Numbered from the stretch's first letter, positions 41,506 to 50,868 are shown. The stretch is 64,000 nt of DNA from Chitinophaga skermanii (GCF_003259335.1 NZ_QLLL01000008.1:1-64000); one strand, 5' to 3'. Numbers and translations are program-made. Notes: generated by a model not told the origin, from the sequence alone.

Positions 41506-43404
41506 TTATTTCACAATCGGCAAAATAACACTAGAAAGATGCGTAGCATCATGGTAAATAGTGATATCTGCTTTCTTGAAATCCTTCGCTTCTGCATGGT
41601 AGATATCCATAAACTGTTGTGGATTGCGATCTACCAATGGGAACCAGCTGCTTTGGATTTGAATCATAATACGGTGACCTTTTTTGAAGGTATGCGCAAC
41701 ATCTGGTAAGGTGAATTTTACCGTTGTTGCTTTGCCTGGTTCAAAAGGTACCATCTTCTCAAAACCATCGCGGAACTTACCACGCATAATCTCACCACGT
41801 ACCAACATTTGGTAACCATTCATAGGATAGGTAGCAGAAACAAGGCGCGCATGTTCTGTTGGTGCGTTTGGTTCGTTATAGCTGAAATCGTCTGGGAATA
41901 CGTCGATAATTTTCACTACATAATCAGCATCTGTACCCGTAATGCTCGTAATTAAATCTGCAACTACTGGGCCTGCCAACGTAATGCTATCTGTTAATAC
42001 TGCTGTTTGGAAGCTAATAACATCTGGACGGCGCCATGCGAAACGTTGATCGTCGGTCATGTAAGAAATAGTACGTTGGAAATGTACGTCTTCTGTATAT
42101 GGAACCGGCTTATTAGGATCGCTGGTATAAGTAGTAGAACTGTTTGCTGCTGTTGGTTTATTTGTGCTTAAACCACCGTTTTCTTGGAAGTAGAATGGCG
42201 TTGGTTGCATATCGGCCGGAGGCCACGCCGGTAAATGTTTCCAGTTGTTTTCACCGGTAAAGAAAATAGTCGCTTCTGCAATATTTGGAGCGGTTCCTTT
42301 GTTACGTAAGTAGTATTCGAAGAATGGAATTTCAATGTTTTGTTGATAGTATTCCGATGTATTACTACCGAATCTTACGTTACCAAGTTTAGTACCATCG
42401 TTCGATGCCCATTGACCATGGTACCATGGTCCCATTACAACACGGTTGTTCGTTGTAGGGCTCATTTTCTCGATAGACTTATAAGTATGCCAAGCACCGT
42501 AGCAATCTTCTGCATCAAATAAACCACCTACTACAAGCATGGCTGGTTTTACATTTTTCACGAAGTTCGTTACGTTGCGGGCTTTCCACCATTCGTCGTA
42601 AGTAGGGTGGTTCATCAAGTCTTTCCAGAAAAGAATGCTATCGCCCATTTTACGTGATAATTCGCTAAGAGAACCAGCTTCTAAGTAGAATTTATAGTTG
42701 TCTTTCACGGTGAAGTCGAAACCTTTTGGACCTTTCGTGGTAGGAACTGGGCGTGGTTTACCGAAGCTCGTGTAAAAAGAAAAGGCATCTACTTGGAAGA
42801 AGGCGCCATTGTGGTGGAAATCATCCCCCATAAACCAATCCGTTACAGGTGCTTGTGGACTAACCGCTTTTAAAGCAGGGTGGTTGCTCAAAGAAGCCAT
42901 GGTAGAGTAGAAGCCTGGGTAAGAAATACCGAAAATCCCAACACTGCCATTATTCCCCGTCAAATTCTTCACTAACCAATCAATCGAATCATACGTGTCG
43001 CTCGCCTCGTCAATGTCTTGCTTTCCTTTTTTGTTCGGGTTAAACGGGCGCACATCCACAAAAGTACCTTCACTCATCCAACGGCCGCGTACATCTTGGG
43101 TAACAATGATATAGCCTTGTTGAAGGTAGTATTTCAGGTAACGGCGCCAAATAGCACTGTAGTTGTCCTCTCCATACGGCGCACAGGAATAGGGCGTACG
43201 CGTCATAAGAATCGGGTGCTTTTCGCTGTTGTTCTTGGGTTGATAAACAGATGTAAATAGCTTTACACCATCGCGCATAGGGATAAGTATCTCCTTTTTC
43301 GTGTAATTAGCACGGAACCAAGCATCGTCGATTTGTGCCGGGTCTTGCGCAAAAACGCTGATCACTAAGCATAAGCAAAGCGCCAGCGAAAACCATTTTT
43401 TCAT
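41506..43404 (-). CDS. CocE/NonD (S15) family hydrolase, alpha-amino-acid ester hydrolase-like
   Basis: Secreted alpha/beta hydrolase of about 632 residues with a signal peptide (MKKWFSLALCLCLVISVFAQ). The nucleophile elbow is FGISYPGF (Ser161). The jelly-roll C-terminal domain characteristic of X-Pro dipeptidyl-peptidase-like proteins (PF08530) occupies about the last 230 residues. The segment MGDDFHHNGAFFQ resembles the acidic-cluster region of alpha-amino-acid ester hydrolases, so esters or amides of amino acids are likelier substrates than X-Pro peptides. An ATG two codons upstream (43410) is an alternative start. The gene stands alone, converging on aroC. Confidence 0.87.
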   Translation of the reverse strand: MKKWFSLALCLCLVISVFAQDPAQIDDAWFRANYTKKEILIPMRDGVKLFTSVYQPKNNSEKHPILMTRTPYSCAPYGEDNYSAIWRRYLKYYLQQGYIIVTQDVRGRWMSEGTFVDVRPFNPNKKGKQDIDEASDTYDSIDWLVKNLTGNNGSVGIFGISYPGFYSTMASLSNHPALKAVSPQAPVTDWFMGDDFHHNGAFFQVDAFSFYTSFGKPRPVPTTKGPKGFDFTVKDNYKFYLEAGSLSELSRKMGDSILFWKDLMNHPTYDEWWKARNVTNFVKNVKPAMLVVGGLFDAEDCYGAWHTYKSIEKMSPTTNNRVVMGPWYHGQWASNDGTKLGNVRFGSNTSEYYQQNIEIPFFEYYLRNKGTAPNIAEATIFFTGENNWKHLPAWPPADMQPTPFYFQENGGLSTNKPTAANSSTTYTSDPNKPVPYTEDVHFQRTISYMTDDQRFAWRRPDVISFQTAVLTDSITLAGPVVADLITSITGTDADYVVKIIDVFPDDFSYNEPNAPTEHARLVSATYPMNGYQMLVRGEIMRGKFRDGFEKMVPFEPGKATTVKFTLPDVAHTFKKGHRIMIQIQSSWFPLVDRNPQQFMDIYHAEAKDFKKADITIYHDATHLSSVILPIVK

Positions 43405-43647
43405 ATGCATGTAAGTTTTACGTTAGCAACGTGAAAATAAATAAAAGTACCCAGTACGTTTGTGTGATTTGTATATACGGTAAACGCCGCCAAATTATAA
43501 CCGTTATCAAAAAATGAAATATTTTTTCGTTCGTAAACTTGCCGCAGTATTGTGTTGTATAAGATGTTGAAATGATCCACCTAAAAAAGAGACAATGGGA
43601 CATAAGAATATGAAAGGCAGTTTGTAACTTGAAGGAAATATCGAACC

Positions 43648-44157
43648 ATGTCACGTCCATTAGCAACAGATTATGCTCCATACGCAGACGCGTACGTATC
43701 GAAAGTACCCGGAGAAGAATTATTACCCGCATTCAAGTCATTAACAGAAGAGTATATCGCTTTTCTAGCCAGTATCCCGGCTGAGAAAATAGGTTATGCT
43801 TATGGTACAGGTAAATGGACCATTGTGCAGGTGTTACAGCATGTGATTGATACAGAAAGAATATTTTGTTACAGGGCACTACGCTTCGCAAGAATGGATA
43901 CCACGCCTTTAGCTGGCTTTGAAGAAGATGATTATGCGAACGCAGCACGCGTAGTGGTAGCCGATTGGCCATCTTTGGTAGAAGAGTTTAAAAGTGTACG
44001 CCATGCCAGTATCGCTTTCTTCGCCCGTTTAAATGAAGAGGAATTAGAAAGAAGAGGGGTAGCCAGTAACCACCCAGTTAGCGTGAAAGCACTAGGATAT
44101 CTCATCTTAGGCCATGCTATCCACCACCAAAAAGTTATCGAACAAAGATATTTCTAA
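43648..44157 (+). CDS. DinB-superfamily protein
   Basis: Protein of 169 residues, four-helix DinB fold. KWTIVQVLQHVIDTERIF and ILGHAIHHQKVIEQRYF carry the three putative metal-binding histidines, the most canonical set of the three DinB proteins in this window. It probably handles a thiol or maleylpyruvate-type reaction, substrate unknown. It is divergent from the S15 hydrolase; the 243 bp between them hold no clear TAnnTTTG promoter. The next gene starts 49 bp after its stop. Confidence 0.85.
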   Translation: MSRPLATDYAPYADAYVSKVPGEELLPAFKSLTEEYIAFLASIPAEKIGYAYGTGKWTIVQVLQHVIDTERIFCYRALRFARMDTTPLAGFEEDDYANAARVVVADWPSLVEEFKSVRHASIAFFARLNEEELERRGVASNHPVSVKALGYLILGHAIHHQKVIEQRYF

Positions 44158-44206
44158 TAACAACGGCGCGGGTAAACCATGCTCCGCGCCACATCTTGTT
44201 CCCCGT

Positions 44207-45403
44207 ATGAAAATGTTACTCTTAGCCTTACTAACACAAGTACAGGCACACTTACCTATGCGCAATGATTCCATGCAAACATTGCAAACTCGTTGGCAGT
44301 TTTCCACGAAAGATCAAATTAGAACAACACCTTTCATCATCGGTGAAACCATCTATGTCGGTGGGAACGATGGTATACTCTATGCGCTTGATAAAAACAA
44401 TGGCCACGTTCGTTGGCAAAAGAACTTGCAAGCGCCTATTAAGAGTGATATTGTAGGTGAAGGGAAAACACTCTACATCTATACCACGAAAGGCACCGTG
44501 TATGCCATTCAAGCCGATAAAGGTGACGTTACCTGGCAAGTACCCGGCGAGGCAGAAAAGGAAATGGACGCTTGGGATTACTACACTGCATCCCCCGCCA
44601 TTCACCCCCAATACATTATTGTTGGAAGAGGCAACGGTAAAGTTCAAGCCATCCAAAAGCAAACTGGAAAAATTGCATGGACCTACGATACAAAAGCCAT
44701 GATACATGCCTCCCCAATTGTGCAAGATAGCGCCGTATACGTAGGCAACTACAAAGGGCAGCTATTACAAATACAAACACATACCGGTAAACCCGGGTGG
44801 ACCTTCCAAACCATTGGCGATCGACACTTCCCAGCCGGGGAAATACAACGCGCACCCCTGCTGAAAGACGGGATTCTATACTTCGGCAGTAGAGATTATA
44901 ACATCTATGCCGTAAGCGCTTCATCCGGTAGAGGTATATGGAATATGAAAGAACTAGGTAGCTGGGTAATCGCAACACCCACTATCGTTGATAAAACCAT
45001 GTTTGTAGGCACCTCCGATACCCATCGATTCTATGCTTTACAAGATGGAGACGGTAGCCTTAAATGGAAATTGCCACTCAATATGCGTGTGTATGGAAGC
45101 GCTGTTGTACAAAATGGCACCGTGTATTTCGGTTGCTTTAACGGGAAGCTGATCGGGGCCGATCAACAAACCGGTAAGATGAACTACGTATTCCAAACCC
45201 AAGGAAGCAAGGCAAACTATGCCACCGTGTTTGGACCCGACGATCATTTTAAACCAGGATTCGAACTATATAGCGATAATACACCCGATGCTGAGCAGAA
45301 AATCTTAGCTTTGGGCGCTATCCTTTCTACGCCCGTAGTGGATGGTAAAACAATGTACGTAACCAGCACAGATGGAAACATCTATGCCGTTGCGTTACCA
45401 TAA
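44207..45403 (+). CDS. PQQ-repeat (BamB-like) beta-propeller protein, exported
   Basis: Protein of 398 residues. A short signal peptide (MKMLLLALLTQVQA) is followed by eight blades, each with a Y/G-x-x-Y-A-L/I...T-G-x-x-x-W motif (for example YALDKNNGHVRWQ, AIQKQTGKIAWTY, YALQDGDGSLKWK, GADQQTGKMNY). Such propellers either scaffold proteins, as BamB does, or bind PQQ in dehydrogenases; no dehydrogenase catalytic residues or calcium site are evident, so a scaffold or binding role is more likely. An open frame extends upstream to 44114 but overlaps the DinB gene; ATG 44207 begins the signal peptide. Confidence 0.85.
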   Translation: MKMLLLALLTQVQAHLPMRNDSMQTLQTRWQFSTKDQIRTTPFIIGETIYVGGNDGILYALDKNNGHVRWQKNLQAPIKSDIVGEGKTLYIYTTKGTVYAIQADKGDVTWQVPGEAEKEMDAWDYYTASPAIHPQYIIVGRGNGKVQAIQKQTGKIAWTYDTKAMIHASPIVQDSAVYVGNYKGQLLQIQTHTGKPGWTFQTIGDRHFPAGEIQRAPLLKDGILYFGSRDYNIYAVSASSGRGIWNMKELGSWVIATPTIVDKTMFVGTSDTHRFYALQDGDGSLKWKLPLNMRVYGSAVVQNGTVYFGCFNGKLIGADQQTGKMNYVFQTQGSKANYATVFGPDDHFKPGFELYSDNTPDAEQKILALGAILSTPVVDGKTMYVTSTDGNIYAVALP

Positions 45404-45425
45404 ACTTTTAAAACCATTATACACA

Positions 45426-45935
45426 ATGCCGACCAAGTGCGCACAGTGCGGAGAACTACACGATGAATGGCCAGCAATAGGATTTACCAGTCCTTTCCAT
45501 TACCACATCCTGTCTGAAGAAGATAAAGCCAATATCGCCACGCTCACCGATGATATTTGCGTGATAAAACACGATACGCAAACAGATTATTTCATTCGTG
45601 CTGTGATGGAAATAGAGGTGAAAGATCATTGCGATACTTTGGAGTATGGTGTATGGGTTTCATTAAGTGATTCCAGTATTGAAGATTACATCACGCGTTC
45701 TAGTGAAGAAGGTACCTGTGATGTGAACTACTTTGGGTTCTTATGCTCGCAAATTCCGGGGTACGATAGCACCCTGTCAATTAAAACTAATGTACACTTC
45801 ACCGGCGGAGGCCAACGCCCTATGATCTACTTGGAAAAAACAAGTCACCCGCTGAGCGTAGATTTTCATGAAGGTATCAGCAAAGAAGAGGCAGAAAGTA
45901 GGATTAACGAGATTTTTGGTGGTGGATTTGAATAG
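45426..45935 (+). CDS. DUF2199-domain protein
   Basis: Protein of 169 residues. It begins MPTKCAQCGELHDEWPAIGF, a Cys-x-x-Cys knuckle followed by the WP-x-x-GF motif of DUF2199, and contains VWVSLSD and IYLE-type strands of that family. Members are often annotated as immunity or hypothetical proteins; no function is known to me. ATG 45426 is used; upstream in-frame codons lie in the previous gene. Confidence 0.8.
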   Translation: MPTKCAQCGELHDEWPAIGFTSPFHYHILSEEDKANIATLTDDICVIKHDTQTDYFIRAVMEIEVKDHCDTLEYGVWVSLSDSSIEDYITRSSEEGTCDVNYFGFLCSQIPGYDSTLSIKTNVHFTGGGQRPMIYLEKTSHPLSVDFHEGISKEEAESRINEIFGGGFE

Positions 45936-45953
45936 GAGATTGCCCAGGAAGGC

Positions 45954-46364
45954 TCAATACATGTAAGCCGGTACTTCTAACCGCAATTCCCGCATGTACA
46001 ATATGCCCTGTGCACGGTGGTAAGTAGTATGATCCAATATAGCAAAACATTGTTCCGCCAGCTTTTCATCGTCTTCTACAGCCGTTACCGTGGCAATCAA
46101 CGTACCAAATGCGGTAGTAAGATAGGCGATAATAGAAGGTTTATCCGCCTTAACAGGTGGTGGTACCTGCCAAGGAACCCGGTTTTGCTTGAGGTAATTC
46201 TCCTCCATCCAAAGCAGCGAATAAGCCAAATGGTGCATTTGCTCCTTGAAGGTGAACAGGTGAGGAGAGGGCCGGTAATCGTAATGTTGGGCAGGCATAC
46301 TATGGGCTACTTGTAGCGTATAGTCCTTCGATAGCTGGAATTTGGCAAGTAAGAATGTTTTCAT
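45954..46364 (-). CDS. DinB-superfamily protein
   Basis: Protein of 136 residues: MKTFLLAKFQLSKDYTLQVAH, then FKEQMHHLAYSLLWMEENYLK and FAILDHTTYHRAQGILYMREL. The His in QMHHLAY and the DHTTYH pair form the metal site of the DinB fold. An in-frame extension to 46400 adds twelve residues without support. It is read towards the DUF2199 gene, with 18 bp between the two stops. Substrate unknown. Confidence 0.82.
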   Translation of the reverse strand: MKTFLLAKFQLSKDYTLQVAHSMPAQHYDYRPSPHLFTFKEQMHHLAYSLLWMEENYLKQNRVPWQVPPPVKADKPSIIAYLTTAFGTLIATVTAVEDDEKLAEQCFAILDHTTYHRAQGILYMRELRLEVPAYMY

Positions 46365-46445
46365 AACTGATCCGTTTCCTGTTAAATAAAAGATACTCAA
46401 TTATTCACAATTCAATTATCTTGCAACATAAATTATTTGCATACC

Positions 46446-47147
46446 ATGATTGGAAAATTCCTATTTATCGGTGCCCTAGCTGCCATCACCATCCCTGCTA
46501 CAGCACAAAAAAAGGCAGCGCCAGCGAAGAAAGTGGCAGCTACCCCATTAAAATCGGCAGTAGATTCTGCCAGTTATGCAATTGGCTTAGATATTGCGAG
46601 TAATTTGGCTGAAAATGGAATGGACGGTCTAAACAACGCGATGATTATCCAAGCGATGCAAGACACATGGTCCAAAAAGAATGTTTTACTCTCTAAAGAA
46701 CAAGGTGCTATGTCGATCACTCAATACTTACAACAGTTAAAAGCAGAAAAAGCAGCGAAAGCTAAAGCAGAAGCTGATGCTTTCTTGAATACCAATAAAA
46801 CAAAACCAGGTGTAGTAACTTTACCTAGCGGCTTACAATACACAATCATCACTGAAGGTACCGGTCCTCGCCCAACGGTAAACGACCGTGTGAAAACACA
46901 CTATACAGGTATGCTCCTCGATGGTACTAAATTTGATAGTTCTGTAGACCGTGGTGAACCTGTTACATTCCCAGTAACGGGCGTTATTAAAGGTTGGACA
47001 GAAGCCCTTCAATTAATGCCGGTAGGTTCTAAATGGAAATTATTCATCCCAGCAGATTTAGCGTATGGCGATCGTGGTGCAGGTGGTAAAATAAAACCAG
47101 GTGCAACATTGATCTTCGACGTAGAATTGTTGGAAATCGTGAAGTAA
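46446..47147 (+). CDS. FKBP-type peptidyl-prolyl isomerase, exported
   Basis: Protein of 233 residues with a signal peptide (MIGKFLFIGALAAITIPATAQ). A helical dimerisation segment (about 40-110) is followed by the FKBP domain (about 118-233: SGLQYTIITEGTGPRPTVNDRVKTHYTGMLLDGTKFDSSVDRGEP...GWTEALQLMPVG...LAYGDRGAG). This is the Mip/FkpA layout of periplasmic folding helpers. ATG 46446 is preferred over TTG 46437. A terminator follows. Confidence 0.93.
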   Translation: MIGKFLFIGALAAITIPATAQKKAAPAKKVAATPLKSAVDSASYAIGLDIASNLAENGMDGLNNAMIIQAMQDTWSKKNVLLSKEQGAMSITQYLQQLKAEKAAKAKAEADAFLNTNKTKPGVVTLPSGLQYTIITEGTGPRPTVNDRVKTHYTGMLLDGTKFDSSVDRGEPVTFPVTGVIKGWTEALQLMPVGSKWKLFIPADLAYGDRGAGGKIKPGATLIFDVELLEIVK

Positions 47148-47173
47148 TAAGCTTTTATAAACTTCTTATATTG

Positions 47174-47207
47174 AACCGTCTCTACATGATAGAGGCGGTT
47201 TTTTTAT
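47174..47207 (+). terminator. Terminator of the FKBP gene
   Basis: AACCGTCTCTA (47174-47184) pairs with TAGAGGCGGTT (47190-47200), one T-G pair, followed by seven T. The remaining 260 bp to 47469 show no other gene or clear promoter. Confidence 0.88.
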
Positions 47208-47469
47208 GTCCATATTTTATCATCTATCCTTTCCCCACTCCGCCCTTATTCACCCACAATTCGCCCACTACACAAACAATCTGCGTACTTTCCTACACGT
47301 GGAATATACCTGTTGTAACGATTAATTATTGCTGGCTAATCTATCGAAAACCCAATACACATAAGCTTTTTATGATCGTGCAAAAAACACCACAGTAACT
47401 ATTCATCCCCTTGGCACATTTTTGTCGCCTCTTCATTACATATCTTTTATCACACTAAAATTCAATGTT

Positions 47470-48231
47470 ATGAGAAGGACTACAACAAACCGTGATTACG
47501 AACCACGTGCAAACCGTTATCGTAACGAAGCTGAAAACGACTATAATCGTAACAGCTTATCTTCCCGCAATCGCTCGCGTGATGATGATGAATATGATGA
47601 TAATGATGATGATGATCAAATGAGAAATTCGTATGAGGATTACGACGATGAAATGGAAGATGAATATGATGATTATGAGAATGATTATGACGAAGAGGAA
47701 GACGATGATGAAGACCAATTCAGCGAACACCAAAACGAAGGTCGTAGAGGTGAACGCTATGGTAATTACGTAAGTAACAGGGGCCAAAACCTCGGTCGTA
47801 GTGCTGGCGGTGCCATGAAATATGATAATGATCGTTACAGCAACTTTAATTCCGGGCGTGGCCGTTCTTCGCGTAATTATAACGACCAAGATTTTAACCA
47901 AGGTAGCCGCAATAGCCGTGATCAAAATTCACAACAAAGCAGCCGTCAAAATGCTCAACAAAACTATGGTAACCGCGATCGTAGTAACTATGATCGATAC
48001 AGCGGCAGCGAAGGACAAAACTTCAGCCGCCGTGGATTCGGTGCTTTAGGCGAAAATTATAACACCCGCACTTCTCGCAATAGCGGTAATACCGATTATG
48101 GTAATTACGGCGGTAATAGCTTATATGGTGGTAACTCCCAAGGACAATACGAAACATCCAGAGGTAACCGTATGAGTCGTTCCGCGGCCGATAGAGGTCG
48201 TACTTCAAACATGGGCCGTCGTAGAGGATAA
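47470..48231 (+). CDS. Intrinsically disordered, highly charged protein
   Basis: Protein of 253 residues with no predicted globular part. Residues about 30-90 are dominated by Asp and Glu (runs such as DDDEYDDNDDDD and DEEEDDDED); residues 95-253 are built of Arg, Asn, Gly, Ser, Gln and Tyr (RNYNDQDFN, SGRGRSS, NYGGNSLYGGNS). RG/RY-rich chains with spaced tyrosines next to an acidic block resemble proteins that form condensates with nucleic acid. No family is recognised. It starts at ATG 47470; an upstream ATG at 47422 is less likely. It opens a cluster of stress-type genes and is followed by a long inverted repeat. Confidence 0.8.
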   Translation: MRRTTTNRDYEPRANRYRNEAENDYNRNSLSSRNRSRDDDEYDDNDDDDQMRNSYEDYDDEMEDEYDDYENDYDEEEDDDEDQFSEHQNEGRRGERYGNYVSNRGQNLGRSAGGAMKYDNDRYSNFNSGRGRSSRNYNDQDFNQGSRNSRDQNSQQSSRQNAQQNYGNRDRSNYDRYSGSEGQNFSRRGFGALGENYNTRTSRNSGNTDYGNYGGNSLYGGNSQGQYETSRGNRMSRSAADRGRTSNMGRRRG

Positions 48232-48247
48232 TCATACATACAGGCTT

Positions 48248-48291
48248 CAACAAGTAGCTTCCCTATTGGAAAGCAGGGAAGCTACTTGTTG
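48248..48291. repeat. 17-bp perfect inverted repeat after the disordered-protein gene
   Basis: CAACAAGTAGCTTCCCT (48248-48264) is exactly inverted at 48275-48291 around a 10-nt loop. There is no T tract. It may stop or stabilise the upstream transcript before the ferritin-like gene at 48321. Confidence 0.85.
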
Positions 48292-48320
48292 ACAAATTAA
48301 CCTTCAAAAATTCATTCATT

Positions 48321-49058
48321 ATGGCAACAGCAACTAAATCACGTAATGCAACGTCGAAAAGAAACACGACTACTGCTACAAGCAGAAAACAACCTGTAAC
48401 TACTTCAAATAAAAGCGCCGTTTCTCAAACGCGCACAAGTACTCCTAATGCGAAGGGGAACCAGCAACAAAGTCAAAATAAGAGCGAACAAAAAGAAGAA
48501 AAATCTTTATTAGATAAGCTCTTTGTGAACATGTTAAAAGACATTTATTGGGCGGAAAAACATTTGGTGGAAGCATTGAAAGAAATGGAAGACAATGCAA
48601 CAACAGATGAACTAAAAGATGCTTTCGAAGATCACCGTATTCAAACTACGAAACACATTTCGCGCTTAGAAAAAGTATTTAAACTCATTGGCGAAGAAGC
48701 ACAAGCGAAGAAATGTGATGCCATGGAAGGACTTACAAAAGAAGCGAAAGCTATGATGTCGGAAACCAAAGAAGGCACCATGACCCGCGATGCGGCACTT
48801 ATTATTGCTGCGCAAAAAGTAGAACACTACGAAATCGCTACGTACGGTAGCCTAGTGCAGGTGGCATTAACCCTTGGGCATGATAAAGCCGCAGGTTTAC
48901 TCGATAAAACATTACAAGAAGAGGAAGACACCGACCTTTTATTAACCGATATCGCCGAATCATTCGTTAACCCAATGGCGGATGATGAAGATGTTAACAT
49001 GCAATCTTCTTCTGAGGAGGACGAAGAGGATGAGGAAGAAGAGGAGGAAGAAGAATAA
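48321..49058 (+). CDS. DUF892 (YciF-type) ferritin-like protein with charged tails
   Basis: Protein of 245 residues. Residues 1-60 are a Lys/Arg/Thr/Ser/Asn/Gln-rich disordered tail, 62-215 the YciF four-helix domain (LFVNMLKDIYWAEKHLVEAL...DHRIQTTKHISRLEKVF...QKVEHYEIATYG...LQEEEDTD), and 220-245 a nearly pure Asp/Glu tail. Probable di-metal ligands, by family pattern, are Glu79, His112 or Glu117, Glu168/His169 and an acid in the 200-202 cluster. DUF892 proteins are induced in general stress; their reaction is not established. The oppositely charged tails are unusual and match the neighbours in charge extremes. Confidence 0.88.
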   Translation: MATATKSRNATSKRNTTTATSRKQPVTTSNKSAVSQTRTSTPNAKGNQQQSQNKSEQKEEKSLLDKLFVNMLKDIYWAEKHLVEALKEMEDNATTDELKDAFEDHRIQTTKHISRLEKVFKLIGEEAQAKKCDAMEGLTKEAKAMMSETKEGTMTRDAALIIAAQKVEHYEIATYGSLVQVALTLGHDKAAGLLDKTLQEEEDTDLLLTDIAESFVNPMADDEDVNMQSSSEEDEEDEEEEEEEE

Positions 49059-49180
49059 TCGTCTTAAGCATTAGCAAGTTCTAAAATTACCCTCATCTGC
49101 CAAGTTGTACTTGTATGGATGCAATAGGTGTCGAGATTCATTTCTCTGGCGCCTATTGTTGTTTAAAAAACAAGAAATGT

Positions 49181-49840
49181 ATGAAACAGCCACACGGATT
49201 CTTTTACCGGAATGGACTAACCATTACTTTCATGGTTTTACTTATTGTTTTTCTATCGGCGCAAGCCTATACAGGATGGATAGAATACAATAAAGAACTG
49301 AAAGAAGATCACGAATCAACCATCACGTTGCTGACATATCTCAGCTCGCCACATTTCATGGAAGCGACCTTTGAAAACTGGGAAAGCGAATTCTTGCAGA
49401 TGGGCTTATATGTAATACTCACCGTGAAATTGCGCCAGAAAGGCTCTGCAGAATCCAAAAGCCTAGATGAGAAAGAAGAGGTAGATAGGGAGCCACAACC
49501 TCATGCAAAGGCTCCTTGGGCAGTAAAAAAAGGAGGATTTATATTGAACCTCTATAAATACTCCTTATCTATTGCGTTTATCTTACTTTTTCTAGGCTCA
49601 TTTATACTTCATTTCAAAGGCAGTATGATGGAGTATAACACGGAGCAAGCCGGAAAAGGAGCACCTTTAGAATCGGCTAGCGAATACTTCACCAATACTA
49701 AATTCTGGTTCGAATCTTTCCAAAACTGGCAAAGCGAATTCTTATCAGTCGCAGCCATCGTGTTTTTATCGATTTACCTCAGGCAGTATGGTTCCCCGGA
49801 ATCGAAACCTGTAGATGCACCAGATGATGAAACAGGTTGA
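49181..49840 (+). CDS. DUF6766 membrane protein
   Basis: Protein of 219 residues with about four membrane helices in two halves. Each half ends in the same signature: FENWESEFLQMGLYVILTVKLRQKGSAESK and FQNWQSEFLSVAAIVFLSIYLRQYGSPESK, so the protein is an internal duplication. This is the pattern of DUF6766, common in soil bacteria near stress genes; function unknown. ATG 49181 is chosen since it starts just before the first helix. Its stop lies 8 bp from the stop of the converging gene. Confidence 0.82.
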   Translation: MKQPHGFFYRNGLTITFMVLLIVFLSAQAYTGWIEYNKELKEDHESTITLLTYLSSPHFMEATFENWESEFLQMGLYVILTVKLRQKGSAESKSLDEKEEVDREPQPHAKAPWAVKKGGFILNLYKYSLSIAFILLFLGSFILHFKGSMMEYNTEQAGKGAPLESASEYFTNTKFWFESFQNWQSEFLSVAAIVFLSIYLRQYGSPESKPVDAPDDETG

Positions 49841-49848
49841 TGGTGGTG

Positions 49849-50868
49849 CTATAATGCTAATGTTAAAACATGTACTTTTTTATCACCGCCAATAGCAAGT
49901 TTAAAGAAGTCTTTATTCCATACAATATTGGGATTAGCGTTGCTTGCAATGGAAGAGTCTTGCTTGCCACTATCAATCGTTTCATCTTGCCAAATAACGG
50001 CTCCTGTACTAAGATCAATAAGTTTTGGATATTCGTATACATCCCAAGTATATTGCGCGTTTATAGGAATGATATTGCCAATAGGAGCATCTGTTTGTAT
50101 TCTTCTTGTGATGGTGGTGCTGATCATATCCCACCACAATAATTCTTTACCGGGTGCAGACGTTAAAACAGTATTGTTGTCAATAAAACCAGCAGAAGTA
50201 AACTCTATATCGCTCTCCCTGGCAGTAGTAGAATCATCATTTTCATCCATATCAGTATTAGTCTCAATAAATTTCGCATCGTCTAGCAATAATGGGTTCT
50301 CCATGCAAGCCTTAATGTCGTAATACCTGGCAACATCAACAGGATGCCAGTGCCAACCATTGGTAAGAAGATAATGCCCATTAGAACTCACCTCTAACCT
50401 TGAAATAAAATAGTCGGTGGGATCTCTATCTATGTGATGAGAAACAATTTCGCCCGTAATAACATCCTCAAACTCCAAGCAGTTATAGTTTACAGGGCAA
50501 TGTGCTAAATACGTTCTGCCCTCATACTCAAAAAAGGCGGCTGGGTATTCGTAAGTATCAGCATAATAATAACTTCTATTTACTTCACGAATAATTCTGT
50601 TGGGCAATTGAAGGAGTAAGCCTTTGGTGCCAAAGTTTGTATAAATCAAAGCATAGTAACCACAAGGAGATGTGATAGCCCTTGTAAATAACTGGCCGAA
50701 TTCATAGGCCATATTTTTACCCATTCCTCGCCAAGTTGGGTAATTGTCGTAGGTGGGGTAATACTGTTGCCCATTCTCAAAACATACGAGCTGTTCGCCT
50801 CTCCATCCCATCGCATGTGGTTGTTGTGAATAACCTTGTGGAATGTCAATTGTCTCTTTCGTAACCAT
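49849..50868 (-). CDS. Hypothetical cytoplasmic protein, possibly a degenerate beta-propeller
   Basis: Protein of 339 residues, no signal peptide, rich in Tyr, Trp, Asp and short beta strands. Repeated strand patterns (RLEVSSNGHYLLTNGWHWHP, SAGFIDNNTVLTSAPGKELLWWD, KLIDLSTGAVIWQDE) look like WD40/PQQ-type blades, but no motif is strong enough to name a family. It may bind a partner protein. It is read opposite to the DUF6766 gene and has no obvious partner. Confidence 0.65.
   Translation of the reverse strand: MVTKETIDIPQGYSQQPHAMGWRGEQLVCFENGQQYYPTYDNYPTWRGMGKNMAYEFGQLFTRAITSPCGYYALIYTNFGTKGLLLQLPNRIIREVNRSYYYADTYEYPAAFFEYEGRTYLAHCPVNYNCLEFEDVITGEIVSHHIDRDPTDYFISRLEVSSNGHYLLTNGWHWHPVDVARYYDIKACMENPLLLDDAKFIETNTDMDENDDSTTARESDIEFTSAGFIDNNTVLTSAPGKELLWWDMISTTITRRIQTDAPIGNIIPINAQYTWDVYEYPKLIDLSTGAVIWQDETIDSGKQDSSIASNANPNIVWNKDFFKLAIGGDKKVHVLTLAL

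Noticed and set aside
47557..47925. Antisense frame opposite the disordered-protein gene
   Set aside because: Its Ile/Thr/Val-rich translation is the mirror image of GAT/GAC/AAT-rich codons; no independent coding signal.
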